Part shown: piece by piece, positions 25,253 through 33,599 of the stretch
How positions within the stretch are numbered: the first letter of the stretch is position 1
Layout: the number at the start of each line of letters is the position of its first letter
NCBI GenBank assembly: GCA_024234975.1
Contig: JACKNH010000030.1
Coordinates: forward strand, 1-42,068
DNA length: 42,068 bases
DNA from: Gammaproteobacteria bacterium
GTDB lineage: Bacteria > Pseudomonadota > Gammaproteobacteria > Ga0077536
Direction: 5' to 3'
Translations under genes and position numbers: made by a program
The notes under the pieces: generated by a model
What the model was told of the DNA's origin: nothing
The model's input: only the letters and a program-made list of their open reading frames with translations
Databases searched by the model: none

Positions 25253-27427
25253 ATGAACGTATCGCACAAGCTGATAGCGCTGACGATTTCGCTGGCGGTG
25301 GCCGCGGGATGCCAACGCTCTGACCAGGAAACTACCGGGGCCGACGCGCCAGCCACCCGGGAAGTCCCGGCGGCCGCAGCGAAGTTCGCCGAGGTGGACG
25401 GCCAGCGCCTGCAAAACGCGGCCGGCGAGCCTTCGCAGTGGATGACTTACGGTGGCACCTACAGCGAGCGCCATTTCAGCAACCTCGACCAGATCGATAC
25501 CGGCAACGTCGCCCGCCTGGGACTGGCCTGGTTTGCTGATTACGACACCAACCTGACCCAGACCGGCACGCCACTCTATATAGATGGTGTGATTTACGTG
25601 TCGACGGCCTGGAGCAAGGTCTACGCCTTCGATGCGCGCACCGGCGCGCAACTCTGGTACTACAACCCCAAGGTGCCGGGCGAATGGGCGGTCAAAGTCT
25701 GCTGCGGCCTGGTCAATCGCGGCATCGCGGCGTACGACGGCAAGATTTACGTCGGCACGCTGGATGGCCGTTTGATCGCACTCGATGCCGCCACTGGTGA
25801 AGAAGTCTGGTCGAAACTCACCATCGACCCGGACCAGCGCTACTCGATCACCAGCGCGCCGCGCGTGGTCAAAGGCAAGGTGTTGATCGGCAACTCCGGC
25901 GGCGAGTTCGGCGTACGTGGCTACATCGGCGCTTACGATGCGCAGACCGGCGAGGAAGCCTGGCGCTTCTACACTGTGCCCGGCAATCCGGCCGAAGGCT
26001 TCGAGAACGAAGCCATGGCCAGAGCAGCTGATACCTGGGGCGGTGAATGGTGGAAGCTCGGTGGCGGTGGCACGGTCTGGGATGCAATCGTCTACGACCC
26101 GGAGTCCGATCTCGTCTACTTCGGTACCGGTAACGGCACGCCTTGGAACCAGCGCGATCGCGATCCCACAGGTGGCGACAATCTCTACCTGGCCTCCATC
26201 GTTGCGGTTCGACCGGATACCGGCGAATACGTCTGGCATTACCAGACCACCCCGGGCGATACCTGGGACTACGATGCCGTCAGCCCGATGATGCTGCTCG
26301 ATATCGAACTCGACGGTAAGCCACGGCATGTGCTGGTACAGCCTTGCAAGAACGGCTTTTTGTATGTGCTCGATGCGGCGAGTGGCAAATTGCTGAGCGC
26401 GGATCCCTTCACCACGGTCAACTGGGCCGATGGCGTGAACCTGGAAACCGGCCGCCCGAACGTTCGACCGGAAGCACGCTACGAGATCGGCTCGGTGTTC
26501 AATCTCGCCCCCGGTGTGCAAGGCGCGCATGGCTGGCACGCGAACTCGTACAACCCGTCAACCGGGCTGATGTACATCCCGACCCAGCGCGCGTACTTCC
26601 CGATGATTGCCGAGGAGAACTACCAGCCCAGCGAAGTTGGTTACAACCTCGGCCTGGATTTTGCTGCGCCATTCACCTACTACCGCGATCACCCCGATGT
26701 GCCAAGTGAATTCGTTGGCTATGTCATCGCCTGGGATCCTGCCACCGGCCGTGAAGTCTGGCGTGGCGAAGAAAACCAGGGCGCGACCGGCGGCACGCTG
26801 GCCACCGCGGGTGGACTGGTGTTCCATAGCGGAGGCAGCAGCAACGAATTCCGCGCCTACGATGCCCGCAGTGGTGACAAGCTGTGGCACGTGGATGTGC
26901 AGACCGGTGTCGTCGCGGCGCCAATCAGCTATGAGATCGACGGCACCCAATATGTCGCGGTCAGTGTCGGTGGCGGCACCGCCGCCGGGTATTTCGCGCC
27001 TAATCACTCACGACTGCTGGTGTTCAAGCTCGATGGGACCACGACGCTGCCAACGCCGGTCGAGTATGTTCCGCGGCCGCTGAATCCACCGGTGCTGACC
27101 GCCAGTGCCGAGGAAATCGAACTCGGTCGCCAGCAGTATTCGCAGTACTGCGCGGCATGCCATGGCACGAATGGTCAGACCCGTGGCGCAACCTTCCCCA
27201 ACCTGATGGTCACGCCATTGCTTCACACACAGGAAGGCTTTGACCAGGTGGTGTTGCAAGGCGTACGCGCCGAGCGCGGCATGGCATCGTTCGCACAGGT
27301 GCTGGAGCCGCGTGACAGTGCAGCGATACTTGCCTATGTCGTCTCACTGGCAACCGCGGCGAAAGACGCTGCGCCAACTGCAGCAGCCGGACCGACGGTC
27401 AATCAGCCGCATGAGGACATCGAGTAG
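25253..27427 (+). CDS. PQQ-dependent quinohemoprotein alcohol dehydrogenase (putative lipoprotein)
   Basis: Periplasmic dehydrogenase with PQQ and one haem c that oxidises alcohols or aldehydes and feeds electrons to the respiratory chain; 724 residues, the normal size for the type II quinohemoprotein group. The ATG at 25253 has AAGGGGG upstream (a GTG at 25223 is less likely). The signal MNVSHKLIALTISLAVAAGC ends in a lipobox-like AAGC, suggesting a lipid anchor. The eight-bladed propeller shows repeated tryptophan-docking motifs, the adjacent cysteines in VKVCCGLVNRG that lie over PQQ, and TTPGDTWDYDAVSP holding the presumed catalytic aspartate. A cytochrome domain follows with CAACH and the axial methionine region RGMASFAQ. 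No pqq biosynthesis genes are in the window. Confidence 0.93.
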   Translation: MNVSHKLIALTISLAVAAGCQRSDQETTGADAPATREVPAAAAKFAEVDGQRLQNAAGEPSQWMTYGGTYSERHFSNLDQIDTGNVARLGLAWFADYDTNLTQTGTPLYIDGVIYVSTAWSKVYAFDARTGAQLWYYNPKVPGEWAVKVCCGLVNRGIAAYDGKIYVGTLDGRLIALDAATGEEVWSKLTIDPDQRYSITSAPRVVKGKVLIGNSGGEFGVRGYIGAYDAQTGEEAWRFYTVPGNPAEGFENEAMARAADTWGGEWWKLGGGGTVWDAIVYDPESDLVYFGTGNGTPWNQRDRDPTGGDNLYLASIVAVRPDTGEYVWHYQTTPGDTWDYDAVSPMMLLDIELDGKPRHVLVQPCKNGFLYVLDAASGKLLSADPFTTVNWADGVNLETGRPNVRPEARYEIGSVFNLAPGVQGAHGWHANSYNPSTGLMYIPTQRAYFPMIAEENYQPSEVGYNLGLDFAAPFTYYRDHPDVPSEFVGYVIAWDPATGREVWRGEENQGATGGTLATAGGLVFHSGGSSNEFRAYDARSGDKLWHVDVQTGVVAAPISYEIDGTQYVAVSVGGGTAAGYFAPNHSRLLVFKLDGTTTLPTPVEYVPRPLNPPVLTASAEEIELGRQQYSQYCAACHGTNGQTRGATFPNLMVTPLLHTQEGFDQVVLQGVRAERGMASFAQVLEPRDSAAILAYVVSLATAAKDAAPTAAAGPTVNQPHEDIE

Positions 27428-27456
27428 ACACAGTGTCGTTGCTGCAAAATGATGCA

Positions 27457-27485
27457 CGGCTGCCGGCAATCACTGCCGGCAGCCG
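27457..27485 (+). terminator. 12-bp stem-loop after the PQQ dehydrogenase gene
   Basis: CGGCTGCCGGCA and TGCCGGCAGCCG form a perfect 12-bp stem with the 5-nt loop ATCAC, 29 nt downstream of the stop. It lacks a T-run but is well placed to end or stabilise the mRNA. Confidence 0.6.
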
Positions 27486-27641
27486 GTACTTAGCTGTGCT
27501 ATGCAACGCGTCAAACAAGGGAATCATGCGGAATTGAGACGCACGCCCTTCCTGCAGTCGCATTAGAGTAGTCATTACCCTTGAAGAATCAACGTCTGCC
27601 GGTCATGATGGCGCCACCTGACGCTCGAACGCTGACCGCCC

Positions 27642-29279
27642 ATGCGTTTCAATGGATTGACGATCGCCGCTGTCTCCCTCGCCTCCTTATTGGCGCTGAT
27701 ATGCGCGATCCCGGCAGCTACTGCCGTGGAGTGGACCTACACGGTCAAGCCCGGTGATAACCCGTGGAACATCACCACCCGCATGCTGGCCGGCATTCAA
27801 TACTGGCCGCGTATTCAGGCACTCAATGACATCCGCGATCCGCTGCATATGCCACCGGGCATGCGCCTGCGTATACCCCAGGAGTGGTTGCGCCCGCAGA
27901 CCGTCACCGCCAGAGTGGCGACAATGCGCGGCGACGCGACACTGACGCGCGCCAGCGACGGCTCGACCATTGCATTGCAGGCCGGCGCCGTTCTCGCGAC
28001 TGGCGACCTTGTCCGTACCGCGACACAAACCAGCGTGACATTGGAGTTCGGTGACGGTTCGCGGGTACTCGTCCATCCCGAATCGGCATTGCGTCTGACT
28101 TCGCTGCGCCGGTTTCAGAACACGCCGCTGTATGAAACCGAGCTGCATCTGGAATCCGGGCGGGTGGAAAATGAAGTTCGTCCACTTGGCGGCGAACCCG
28201 GTCGCTTCGAAATCACGACGCCGGCCGCCATCACTTCGGTTCGCGGCACGGATTTCCGCATCGGCGCCGAAGATGCAGCGACGCTTGCCGAAGTAACCGA
28301 AGGCGGCGTCGGGGTGACCGCTGCGAGTAATCGTGTGGATGTACCGGCGGGATTCGGCACCAAGGCCGTGGCCAACGAGCCGCCACGACCGCCGGTGCAA
28401 CTGCTGCCCGCACCGGCGACCGACGACATTCCAACATTATTTGAACGGCGAAATGCCGCAATGGTGGTACCGACGGTGGCGGGCGCCGCCGGCTATCGAT
28501 TGCAGGTGGCGCCGGATGGTGCGTTCAATCAACTGCTGCAGAACGACACCTTCACCACGCCGACACTGCGCCTGGGCAATCTGGCCGATGGCGATTACGT
28601 TCTGCGCCTGCGGGCAATCGATGCCCAAGGTATTGAAGGGCTGAATGCGGATCATGTGTTCCGGCTGAACGCGATACCGGAACCGCCTTTGGTCATCGCT
28701 CCCGCACCCGGCGCGATACTGACGGACGAACGTCCAGCCATGCGCTGGGCCGAATCGGTGGATAACCCCAGCTACCATCTTCAACTGGCCACTGACGACG
28801 CATTCAATGATCTCGTGCTGGACGTTGAGAACATTGCGCAACCTGCGTTCACTCCCGCTGACGCACTGGCACCCGGCATTTATTACTGGCGCCTGCAGGC
28901 CACCACCGCCAATGACGGCACCGGACCGTTCGGCGACGCCCAGCAATTCCGCCGCATTCCGCCTGCGCCGGGGTTGTCGGCGCCTGAAATCGCCGCCAAG
29001 GAAATGGTGGTCCGTTGGCAGGCGGGCGACGAAGGCGACCGCTATGAATTCCAATTGGCCCGCGATGAGGATTTCGATCGCATCATCGTCAGTGAAATGG
29101 CAGCAACGCCAGGTATCACGCTGCCACGACCACGGCATGGCACGTATTACATGCGGGTACGAACATTGTTTGCCGATGGCATCGAAGGTCCTTTCGGGAC
29201 ACCGCAGAAGATGCAGGTGCCGGTGAAGCCGGTTCCAGGCTGGGCCATCATCCTGCCTTTCTTCCTGTTTCTTCTCTGA
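27642..29279 (+). CDS. LysM-FecR envelope protein with Fn3-like repeats
   Basis: Exported protein of 545 residues. A signal peptide (LLALICAIPAATA) is followed by a LysM-like peptidoglycan-binding segment (about 30-78, WTYTVKPGDNPWNITTRM...PPGMRLRIP). A FecR domain follows (about 95-215, with the conserved ITTPAAITSVRGTDFRIG). Then come two to three Fn3-like beta repeats (about 260-515) that each contain a YRLQVAPDGAFNQLL / YHLQLATDDAFNDLV / YEFQLARDEDFDRII unit. The C-terminus, VPGWAIILPFFLFLL, is a hydrophobic tail with no charge after it. Unlike classical FecR it is not next to a sigma factor. It is followed after 10 nt by a CHASE2 signalling gene, a pairing also seen with CHASE2 cyclases, so it may sense envelope state for that protein. 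Confidence 0.87.
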   Translation: MRFNGLTIAAVSLASLLALICAIPAATAVEWTYTVKPGDNPWNITTRMLAGIQYWPRIQALNDIRDPLHMPPGMRLRIPQEWLRPQTVTARVATMRGDATLTRASDGSTIALQAGAVLATGDLVRTATQTSVTLEFGDGSRVLVHPESALRLTSLRRFQNTPLYETELHLESGRVENEVRPLGGEPGRFEITTPAAITSVRGTDFRIGAEDAATLAEVTEGGVGVTAASNRVDVPAGFGTKAVANEPPRPPVQLLPAPATDDIPTLFERRNAAMVVPTVAGAAGYRLQVAPDGAFNQLLQNDTFTTPTLRLGNLADGDYVLRLRAIDAQGIEGLNADHVFRLNAIPEPPLVIAPAPGAILTDERPAMRWAESVDNPSYHLQLATDDAFNDLVLDVENIAQPAFTPADALAPGIYYWRLQATTANDGTGPFGDAQQFRRIPPAPGLSAPEIAAKEMVVRWQAGDEGDRYEFQLARDEDFDRIIVSEMAATPGITLPRPRHGTYYMRVRTLFADGIEGPFGTPQKMQVPVKPVPGWAIILPFFLFLL

Positions 29280-29289
29280 GCCATCTCCC

Positions 29290-32184
29290 GTGCGGCTTCG
29301 CGAAACGCTGTCCAAATCACTGGTGCCCGGTGCACTTGCGATGATCGCGCTGGTGAGCACACTGACCCCGCTACTGAGTCGCGTCGACCATGCGCTGTAT
29401 GACATGGTCATGAGCGCCGCCCCGGCCAACACAACGGATGAGATCGTCATCATTGCCGTTGATGACAAAAGCCTGGCCGCGCTGGGTCGCTGGCCGTGGC
29501 CTCGCACGATTCATGCCGACCTTCTGTCGCGCCTGGCCAAGGTGCAACCCGCGGCGATTGCGCTGGATATCGTCTTTGCCGAACCGTCTGCCGATGCAAG
29601 CGACGATGTGGCGCTCGCCGGCGCCATCGAAGCCAATGGCAACGTGGTCCTGCCGGTGTTCCCGGGAACCCGTGTAGACGGGCCAGGGCTGCGCGAAGTT
29701 CTGCCGATACCCGCCATCGCCCGTGCGGCCGCCACCGTCGGTCATGTCAGCATGACATTGGACAGCGACGCGATTGTCCGTCGCGCTTTTCTCCACGGCG
29801 GCATTGGCTCACCCCATTGGCCAGCTTTGCCGCTTGCGCTGGCGGAAGTCGCGCAGCGTTCAGCCCCGAATTTCAATGCTACCGGGCGTCGCGACGCCAA
29901 CAGCGCCATTCGCCGGGATGTGTGGACCAACGATCATGAAATCCAAATCAACTTCGCCGGGCCTCCCGGCGCGTTCCATCACCTTTCGTATATAGATGTA
30001 TTGGCCGACGAAGGCGGACTCAGCGAACTGCGCGGCAAGTTTGTCCTGATCGGTGTGACGGCGGCAGGCGTTGCCAATGCGTTGGCCACCCCGCTATCAG
30101 GGGCGGCCAGGCCGATGCCCGGTGTTGAAATCAACGCCAACATACTCGGAAATATTCTGCACCACGACTGGTTCACGACATTGGCAACGCCGTGGCGACT
30201 GCTGCTGGCGATTGCCGTTGGCGCTGCACTACTGATCGTCTATCGCAGGCTTTCACCACGCGCTGGACTTGTTGCCTGCATTGGCAGCGTTGCCACGCTG
30301 TTGATACTCAGCGCCTTACTGATGCACTTCTTCCACGTCTGGCTCGCCCCTGGCGCCAGCTTCGCCGTCATGCTCGCCAGCTTTCCGCTCTGGAGCTGGC
30401 GTCGTATCGAATCGGAAACCTCGGCCAGGCGTCGCTTGCAGGCCATCAACAGCACGACCATGGAGACAGTACGTGACGCCGTCGTCCAGTTTGATGCCGA
30501 TACGCGCGTGGTATCGCAGAACAGCTTTGCCCATGCCATCTCCGGCTACGCCGCGGCGGAAGCCAGGGGCATGACGATGAGCGAGCTGTTCCGCGGCATG
30601 GATAGACCCTCGGCGGACGCCATCCATGCGGCGTTGGTTCAGGCGCGGGAAGAACAACGGGCTGTCCATCTGCCCAAACCGATAAGCGTCACATCGTTCA
30701 CCGGCCGCGAGTACATGATGAAGGCGACAGTCAATCCGGCCCGCAATGATTCCACCGAGGCGACGGATGTTGTTCTGGCGTTGCACGATGTCAGCGAAGC
30801 GGCCGCATTGACCGCGCAGCTCGAGTTTCTGACCACTCACGACCGCCTGACCGGACTTCCCAACCGCTTCCTGATGGGCGACCGCGTTGCCGCCGCCATC
30901 GTCAAAGCGGCCAAAGCGGAGCAACCTTTTGCGGTGATGTGCTTCGACCTGGATGGGTTCCGGCACATCATCGACAGCTACGGCCACGATGTGGGGGAAG
31001 CAATCCTGTGCGAGATCGCCAGCCGCCTGCGTAATCGCGCCGGACGCGCGGACACTGTCGCCCGCTGGAACGATGATCAATTCATGTTTCTGGCATCGCA
31101 TATTTCGCAACCCGATCAAGCTGGCTCGCTGGCTGAGGAAATTCTCGCACTGATTGCCCGTTCCCACCGGCTGGGCGCGCTGGACTTGTGCGTCACGGCC
31201 AGCGCAGGCATCAGCCTGTACCCGCGCGATGGCACGGTAGCAAGTGACCTGCTGCAGCGTGCCGAGCTTGCGCTGCACCGGACCAAGTCGCGTCGCGGCG
31301 GCGCTATCGGCTATTACGCGGAAGCACTGGACGTTCAAGCTCGCAACCGGATGGAAATTGAAGCAGGGTTACGCACGGCGCTGCGCGAGAACCAGTTCGA
31401 GCTGCATTACCAACCGCAGATTTCGTTGACGACCGGTGCCATTACCGGCACCGAAGCCCTGCTGCGGTGGCATCATCCCGAGCGCGGATTGCAACTGCCT
31501 TCGTTGTTCATTGCCCTGGCCGAGGAATCCGGCTTGATCAACCAGATTGGCTACTGGGTGATGGAATCGGCGTGCCGCCAGTTGCGCAGCTGGCAGGACG
31601 AAGGGCTCAGCGTACCGGTTGCCATCAATGTCTCCGCGAGGCAGTTCACCAGCGAGGACATCGCATCGTCGCTGCAGATGATTCTGGCGCGGACCGGCGC
31701 GGCGGCCGAGCTCCTCACGTTGGAAATCACCGAGAGTACGTCGATGGAGGATCTCCCGCGGATCCGCGACGCCATGCAACGAGTCCAGACCCTGGGCGTG
31801 CGGGTGTCGATGGACGACTTCGGTACTGGCTTCGCCTCCATCACCAATCTCAAGCAACTGCCGGTGAACAAGGTCAAAATCGATCGCTCCTTCGTCAAGG
31901 ACGTCATCACGGATCCCAACGACGCCGCAATCAGCATGGCAGTGATCGCCATGGCGCACAGCCTGGGCCTGGAGGTTATCGCCGAAGGCGTGGAAACGAC
32001 GGAACAACTCGCGTTTCTGCATCACCATGGTTGCGACGAAATACAAGGCTTCCTCGTCAGCCCCGCACGGCCCGCGAGAGAAATCACCGAGCTTTACCTG
32101 CGCATGCGCGACGATCCCCGCTATCGCTGGACCGAGGCCGGTGCATTCGATACCGCTCGCCCCGGCGCCGCGCGTCTGCGCTGA
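29290..32184 (+). CDS. CHASE2-PAS-GGDEF(degenerate)-EAL c-di-GMP phosphodiesterase
   Basis: Membrane sensor enzyme, 964 residues, starting at a GTG. The order is: N-terminal helix (about 12-30); periplasmic CHASE2 domain (about 31-295) with IAVDDKSLAALGRWPWPR and IALDIVFAEPS; three membrane helices (about 302-370); a PAS-like region (390-500); GGDEF domain (515-680); EAL domain (695-940). The GGDEF signature is replaced by NDDQF (594-598), so cyclase activity is improbable and the domain may instead bind GTP. The EAL domain keeps its metal and catalytic residues: E722 in TEALLRW, N in AINVSARQ, LEITES, MDDFGTG, KVKIDRSF and AEGVET. The protein therefore should hydrolyse c-di-GMP in response to an envelope signal. 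It is 10 nt after the LysM-FecR gene, in the same operon. Confidence 0.93.
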   Translation: MRLRETLSKSLVPGALAMIALVSTLTPLLSRVDHALYDMVMSAAPANTTDEIVIIAVDDKSLAALGRWPWPRTIHADLLSRLAKVQPAAIALDIVFAEPSADASDDVALAGAIEANGNVVLPVFPGTRVDGPGLREVLPIPAIARAAATVGHVSMTLDSDAIVRRAFLHGGIGSPHWPALPLALAEVAQRSAPNFNATGRRDANSAIRRDVWTNDHEIQINFAGPPGAFHHLSYIDVLADEGGLSELRGKFVLIGVTAAGVANALATPLSGAARPMPGVEINANILGNILHHDWFTTLATPWRLLLAIAVGAALLIVYRRLSPRAGLVACIGSVATLLILSALLMHFFHVWLAPGASFAVMLASFPLWSWRRIESETSARRRLQAINSTTMETVRDAVVQFDADTRVVSQNSFAHAISGYAAAEARGMTMSELFRGMDRPSADAIHAALVQAREEQRAVHLPKPISVTSFTGREYMMKATVNPARNDSTEATDVVLALHDVSEAAALTAQLEFLTTHDRLTGLPNRFLMGDRVAAAIVKAAKAEQPFAVMCFDLDGFRHIIDSYGHDVGEAILCEIASRLRNRAGRADTVARWNDDQFMFLASHISQPDQAGSLAEEILALIARSHRLGALDLCVTASAGISLYPRDGTVASDLLQRAELALHRTKSRRGGAIGYYAEALDVQARNRMEIEAGLRTALRENQFELHYQPQISLTTGAITGTEALLRWHHPERGLQLPSLFIALAEESGLINQIGYWVMESACRQLRSWQDEGLSVPVAINVSARQFTSEDIASSLQMILARTGAAAELLTLEITESTSMEDLPRIRDAMQRVQTLGVRVSMDDFGTGFASITNLKQLPVNKVKIDRSFVKDVITDPNDAAISMAVIAMAHSLGLEVIAEGVETTEQLAFLHHHGCDEIQGFLVSPARPAREITELYLRMRDDPRYRWTEAGAFDTARPGAARLR

Positions 32185-32369
32185 ACGCGGACCGGCATTG
32201 GCCCCGGTAGTTACAGTAATTGCGGTGGACATTCGGTCGCACACCGCTACCCCCATGCCTGGCACGGGCTGCACATCGGAAATCTCCCCGCCCAATCCGC
32301 CTTGCGACAACACGCCCCAGCTATAGCCGGTGTACACTTTTCGGCCAATCCAACAGGGGGACACACACC

Positions 32370-33134
32370 ATGACCACACGCGGCAAGGATCTGCTCAAGG
32401 ATAAAACCGCGCTCGTTACCGGCGGCGGCGCAGGCATCGGACGTGCCATCGCTGAACGCTATGCGCGCGAGGGCGCGACGGTCATCGTCACCGACTTCAA
32501 CGATGACGCTGGCCAGCAGACCGTGGCCGACATCACCAGGGCCGGCGGCAATGCCAGCTACGAGCATTTGAATGTCTGTAACAGCGCCGAGCATGATGCG
32601 CTGATTGCGAAGATCGTGATGCAGCATGGCCGCCTCGATGTCGCCTGTAACAATGCCGGCATCAGCGGCGCCATGGTGCCGCTGGTGGAAATGACCGATG
32701 CGCAATGGCTGGAGGTGATCAACACCAACCTGTCAGGCGTATTCTTCGGCATACGCGCGCAGTGCCGGGCAATGAGCAGCGCCGGCGGTGGCGCCATCGT
32801 CAATATTTCTTCCATTCTCGGGCAGGTGGGTTTCCCGGCGACGGTCGCCTACACCGCAGCCAAACACGGCGTGGTCGGTATGACGCAGACCGCGGCTATC
32901 GAGTACGGCGCGCAAGGCGTTCGCGTCAACGCCGTCGGCCCGACCTTCATCAAGACAAGCTGGATCAACAATATTCCGCCGGACCTGCAGAGCGACTTGC
33001 TCGCCCGCCATCCACTCGCCCGCTTCGGTGAAGCAGAGGAAGTCGCGGCGCTGGCGTTATGGTTATCGAGCGATGAAGCCTCGTATATCACCGGCGCATA
33101 TTATCCGGTGGACGGCGGCTATCTCGCGGCGTAG
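32370..33134 (+). CDS. Short-chain dehydrogenase/reductase
   Basis: Classical NAD(P)-dependent SDR, 254 residues. The ATG at 32370 follows an AGGGGG purine tract. The cofactor loop is TGGGAGIG (17-24), NNAG lies at about 94-97, and the catalytic Ser-Tyr-Lys are in NISSILGQ and YTAAKHG (Y161, K165). The acidic residue after strand 2 (VIVTDFND) favours NAD(H) over NADP(H). The C-terminus AYYPVDGGYLAA is the family's usual end. Closest functional classes are 3-oxoacyl-ACP reductase-like and hydroxysteroid or cyclic-alcohol dehydrogenases; sequence alone does not decide. The preceding gene ends 185 nt upstream. Confidence 0.94.
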   Translation: MTTRGKDLLKDKTALVTGGGAGIGRAIAERYAREGATVIVTDFNDDAGQQTVADITRAGGNASYEHLNVCNSAEHDALIAKIVMQHGRLDVACNNAGISGAMVPLVEMTDAQWLEVINTNLSGVFFGIRAQCRAMSSAGGGAIVNISSILGQVGFPATVAYTAAKHGVVGMTQTAAIEYGAQGVRVNAVGPTFIKTSWINNIPPDLQSDLLARHPLARFGEAEEVAALALWLSSDEASYITGAYYPVDGGYLAA

Positions 33135-33179
33135 CAGCACGCCCGCTGGCGGCTGGCTACGGCAAAGCAACGGCAGGGC

Positions 33180-33210
33180 TTGTAACCGGCACTCGCCAGC
33201 GCCATATTAT
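33180..33210 (+). promoter_or_regulatory. Putative promoter of the 33.2-kb small RNA unit
   Basis: TTGTAA (33180-33185) and TATTAT (33205-33210) resemble -35 and -10 hexamers with a 19-nt spacer, slightly longer than ideal. Transcription would start near 33217, just before the AGGAGGTGATCC element. Confidence 0.4.
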
Positions 33211-33244
33211 GCGCTCGGGCAATTATTTGAGAGGAGGTGATCCA

Positions 33245-33316
33245 GTGTCTCATTGTCATTTAACATCGTCGGTGTTTCAGACCTGGATCGTCGCTGCTTC
33301 GGAGCGTGTCGCTTAA
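33245..33316 (+). CDS. Putative 23-residue peptide ORF in the small RNA
   Basis: Reads (GTG) VSHCHLTSSVFQTWIVAA then SERVA and a TAA stop. GGAGG ends 7 nt before the GTG, an ideal spacing, within a 12-nt anti-16S match, so ribosome binding should be very strong once the hairpin that covers it is open. The stop codon overlaps the 3' arm of the next hairpin, as expected if translation controls folding. The peptide is weakly hydrophobic in its middle. A second frame from TTG 33253 is open for 25 codons but lacks a well-placed ribosome-binding site. No homologue is claimed. Confidence 0.4.
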   Translation: MSHCHLTSSVFQTWIVAASERVA

Positions 33317-33363
33317 AGCAGCAGCGCTGACCGGTCTGTAAGGACCGATAGTCTGACAATGCA

Positions 33364-33393
33364 GGGGGACGCCGGAAACGGTGTCCCCCTTTT
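33364..33393 (+). terminator. Intrinsic (rho-independent) terminator
   Basis: An 11-bp stem (GGGGGACGCCG with CGGTGTCCCCC, one G-U pair) closed by a GAAA tetraloop and followed directly by TTTT and then CGTTT. It is the most canonical terminator in the window and marks the 3' end of the small RNA unit. Confidence 0.85.
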
Positions 33394-33422
33394 CGTTTCC
33401 GCAGCAGACCCTTTAGAGCCGC

Positions 33423-33590
33423 ATGGATTCCCGCCTTCGCGGGAATGACGGAGATGGAAGGTCGTTGCAAATGCGTCGCCGCCGCGGCCCTGTCACCCCC
33501 CGTCATTCCGGACGCCGCGCAGCGGTGAGCCGGAATCCATAGAGCGCAACTCAACGCCGCAAAGATTCCCGGCTTCGCGGGAATGACGGA
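33423..33590. repeat. Extragenic palindromic repeat cluster, families A and B
   Basis: Family A, ATTCCCGCCTTCGCGGGAAT plus GACGG, occurs at 33423-33451 and with one change at 33563-33590. Family B, CCGTCATTCCGGAC...GAGCCGGAATCCAT, occurs at 33500-33540 and matches the units at 17193-17335. The cluster fills the space between the small RNA terminator and the 3' end of the hydrolase gene (stop at 33600). Such elements are typical intergenic REP-like sequences of proteobacteria; in the 3' position they may protect mRNA or mark gyrase/IHF sites. Confidence 0.75.
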
Positions 33591-33599
33591 CGCATGACT

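Larger units (their letters stand above)
33217..33394 (+). ncRNA. Free-standing structured small RNA or leader-peptide transcript
   Basis: I recognise no named RNA family. The unit contains, in order: AGGAGGTGATCC (33232-33243), complementary to the conserved 3' end of 16S rRNA; a 23-codon GTG-started ORF; an anti-Shine-Dalgarno pairing GATCCAG (33239-33245) with CTGGATC (33282-33288); a hairpin GCTGCTT (33293-33299) with AAGCAGC (33316-33322) that competes with a small GCT-TCGG-AGC hairpin; a CGGTC/GACCG hairpin (33332-33336, 33343-33347) with an outer GAC/GTC; and an intrinsic terminator. The next gene on this strand is nearly 2 kb away, beyond the convergent hydrolase, so the unit is not the leader of an adjacent gene. 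It may be a regulatory RNA, a small-protein mRNA or both. The 5' end is inferred from the putative -10 box. Confidence 0.55.

Noticed and set aside
33232..33245. Remnant of a 16S rRNA gene on the minus strand
   Set aside because: Identity stops after 14 nt; sequence beyond (TGTCTCATTG...) has nothing in common with 16S, so it is an extended ribosome-binding site, not an rRNA fragment.
33253..33330. Alternative small peptide in the small RNA from a TTG start
   Set aside because: It is open but the spacing from the ribosome-binding site is too long, and the GTG at 33245 fits far better.
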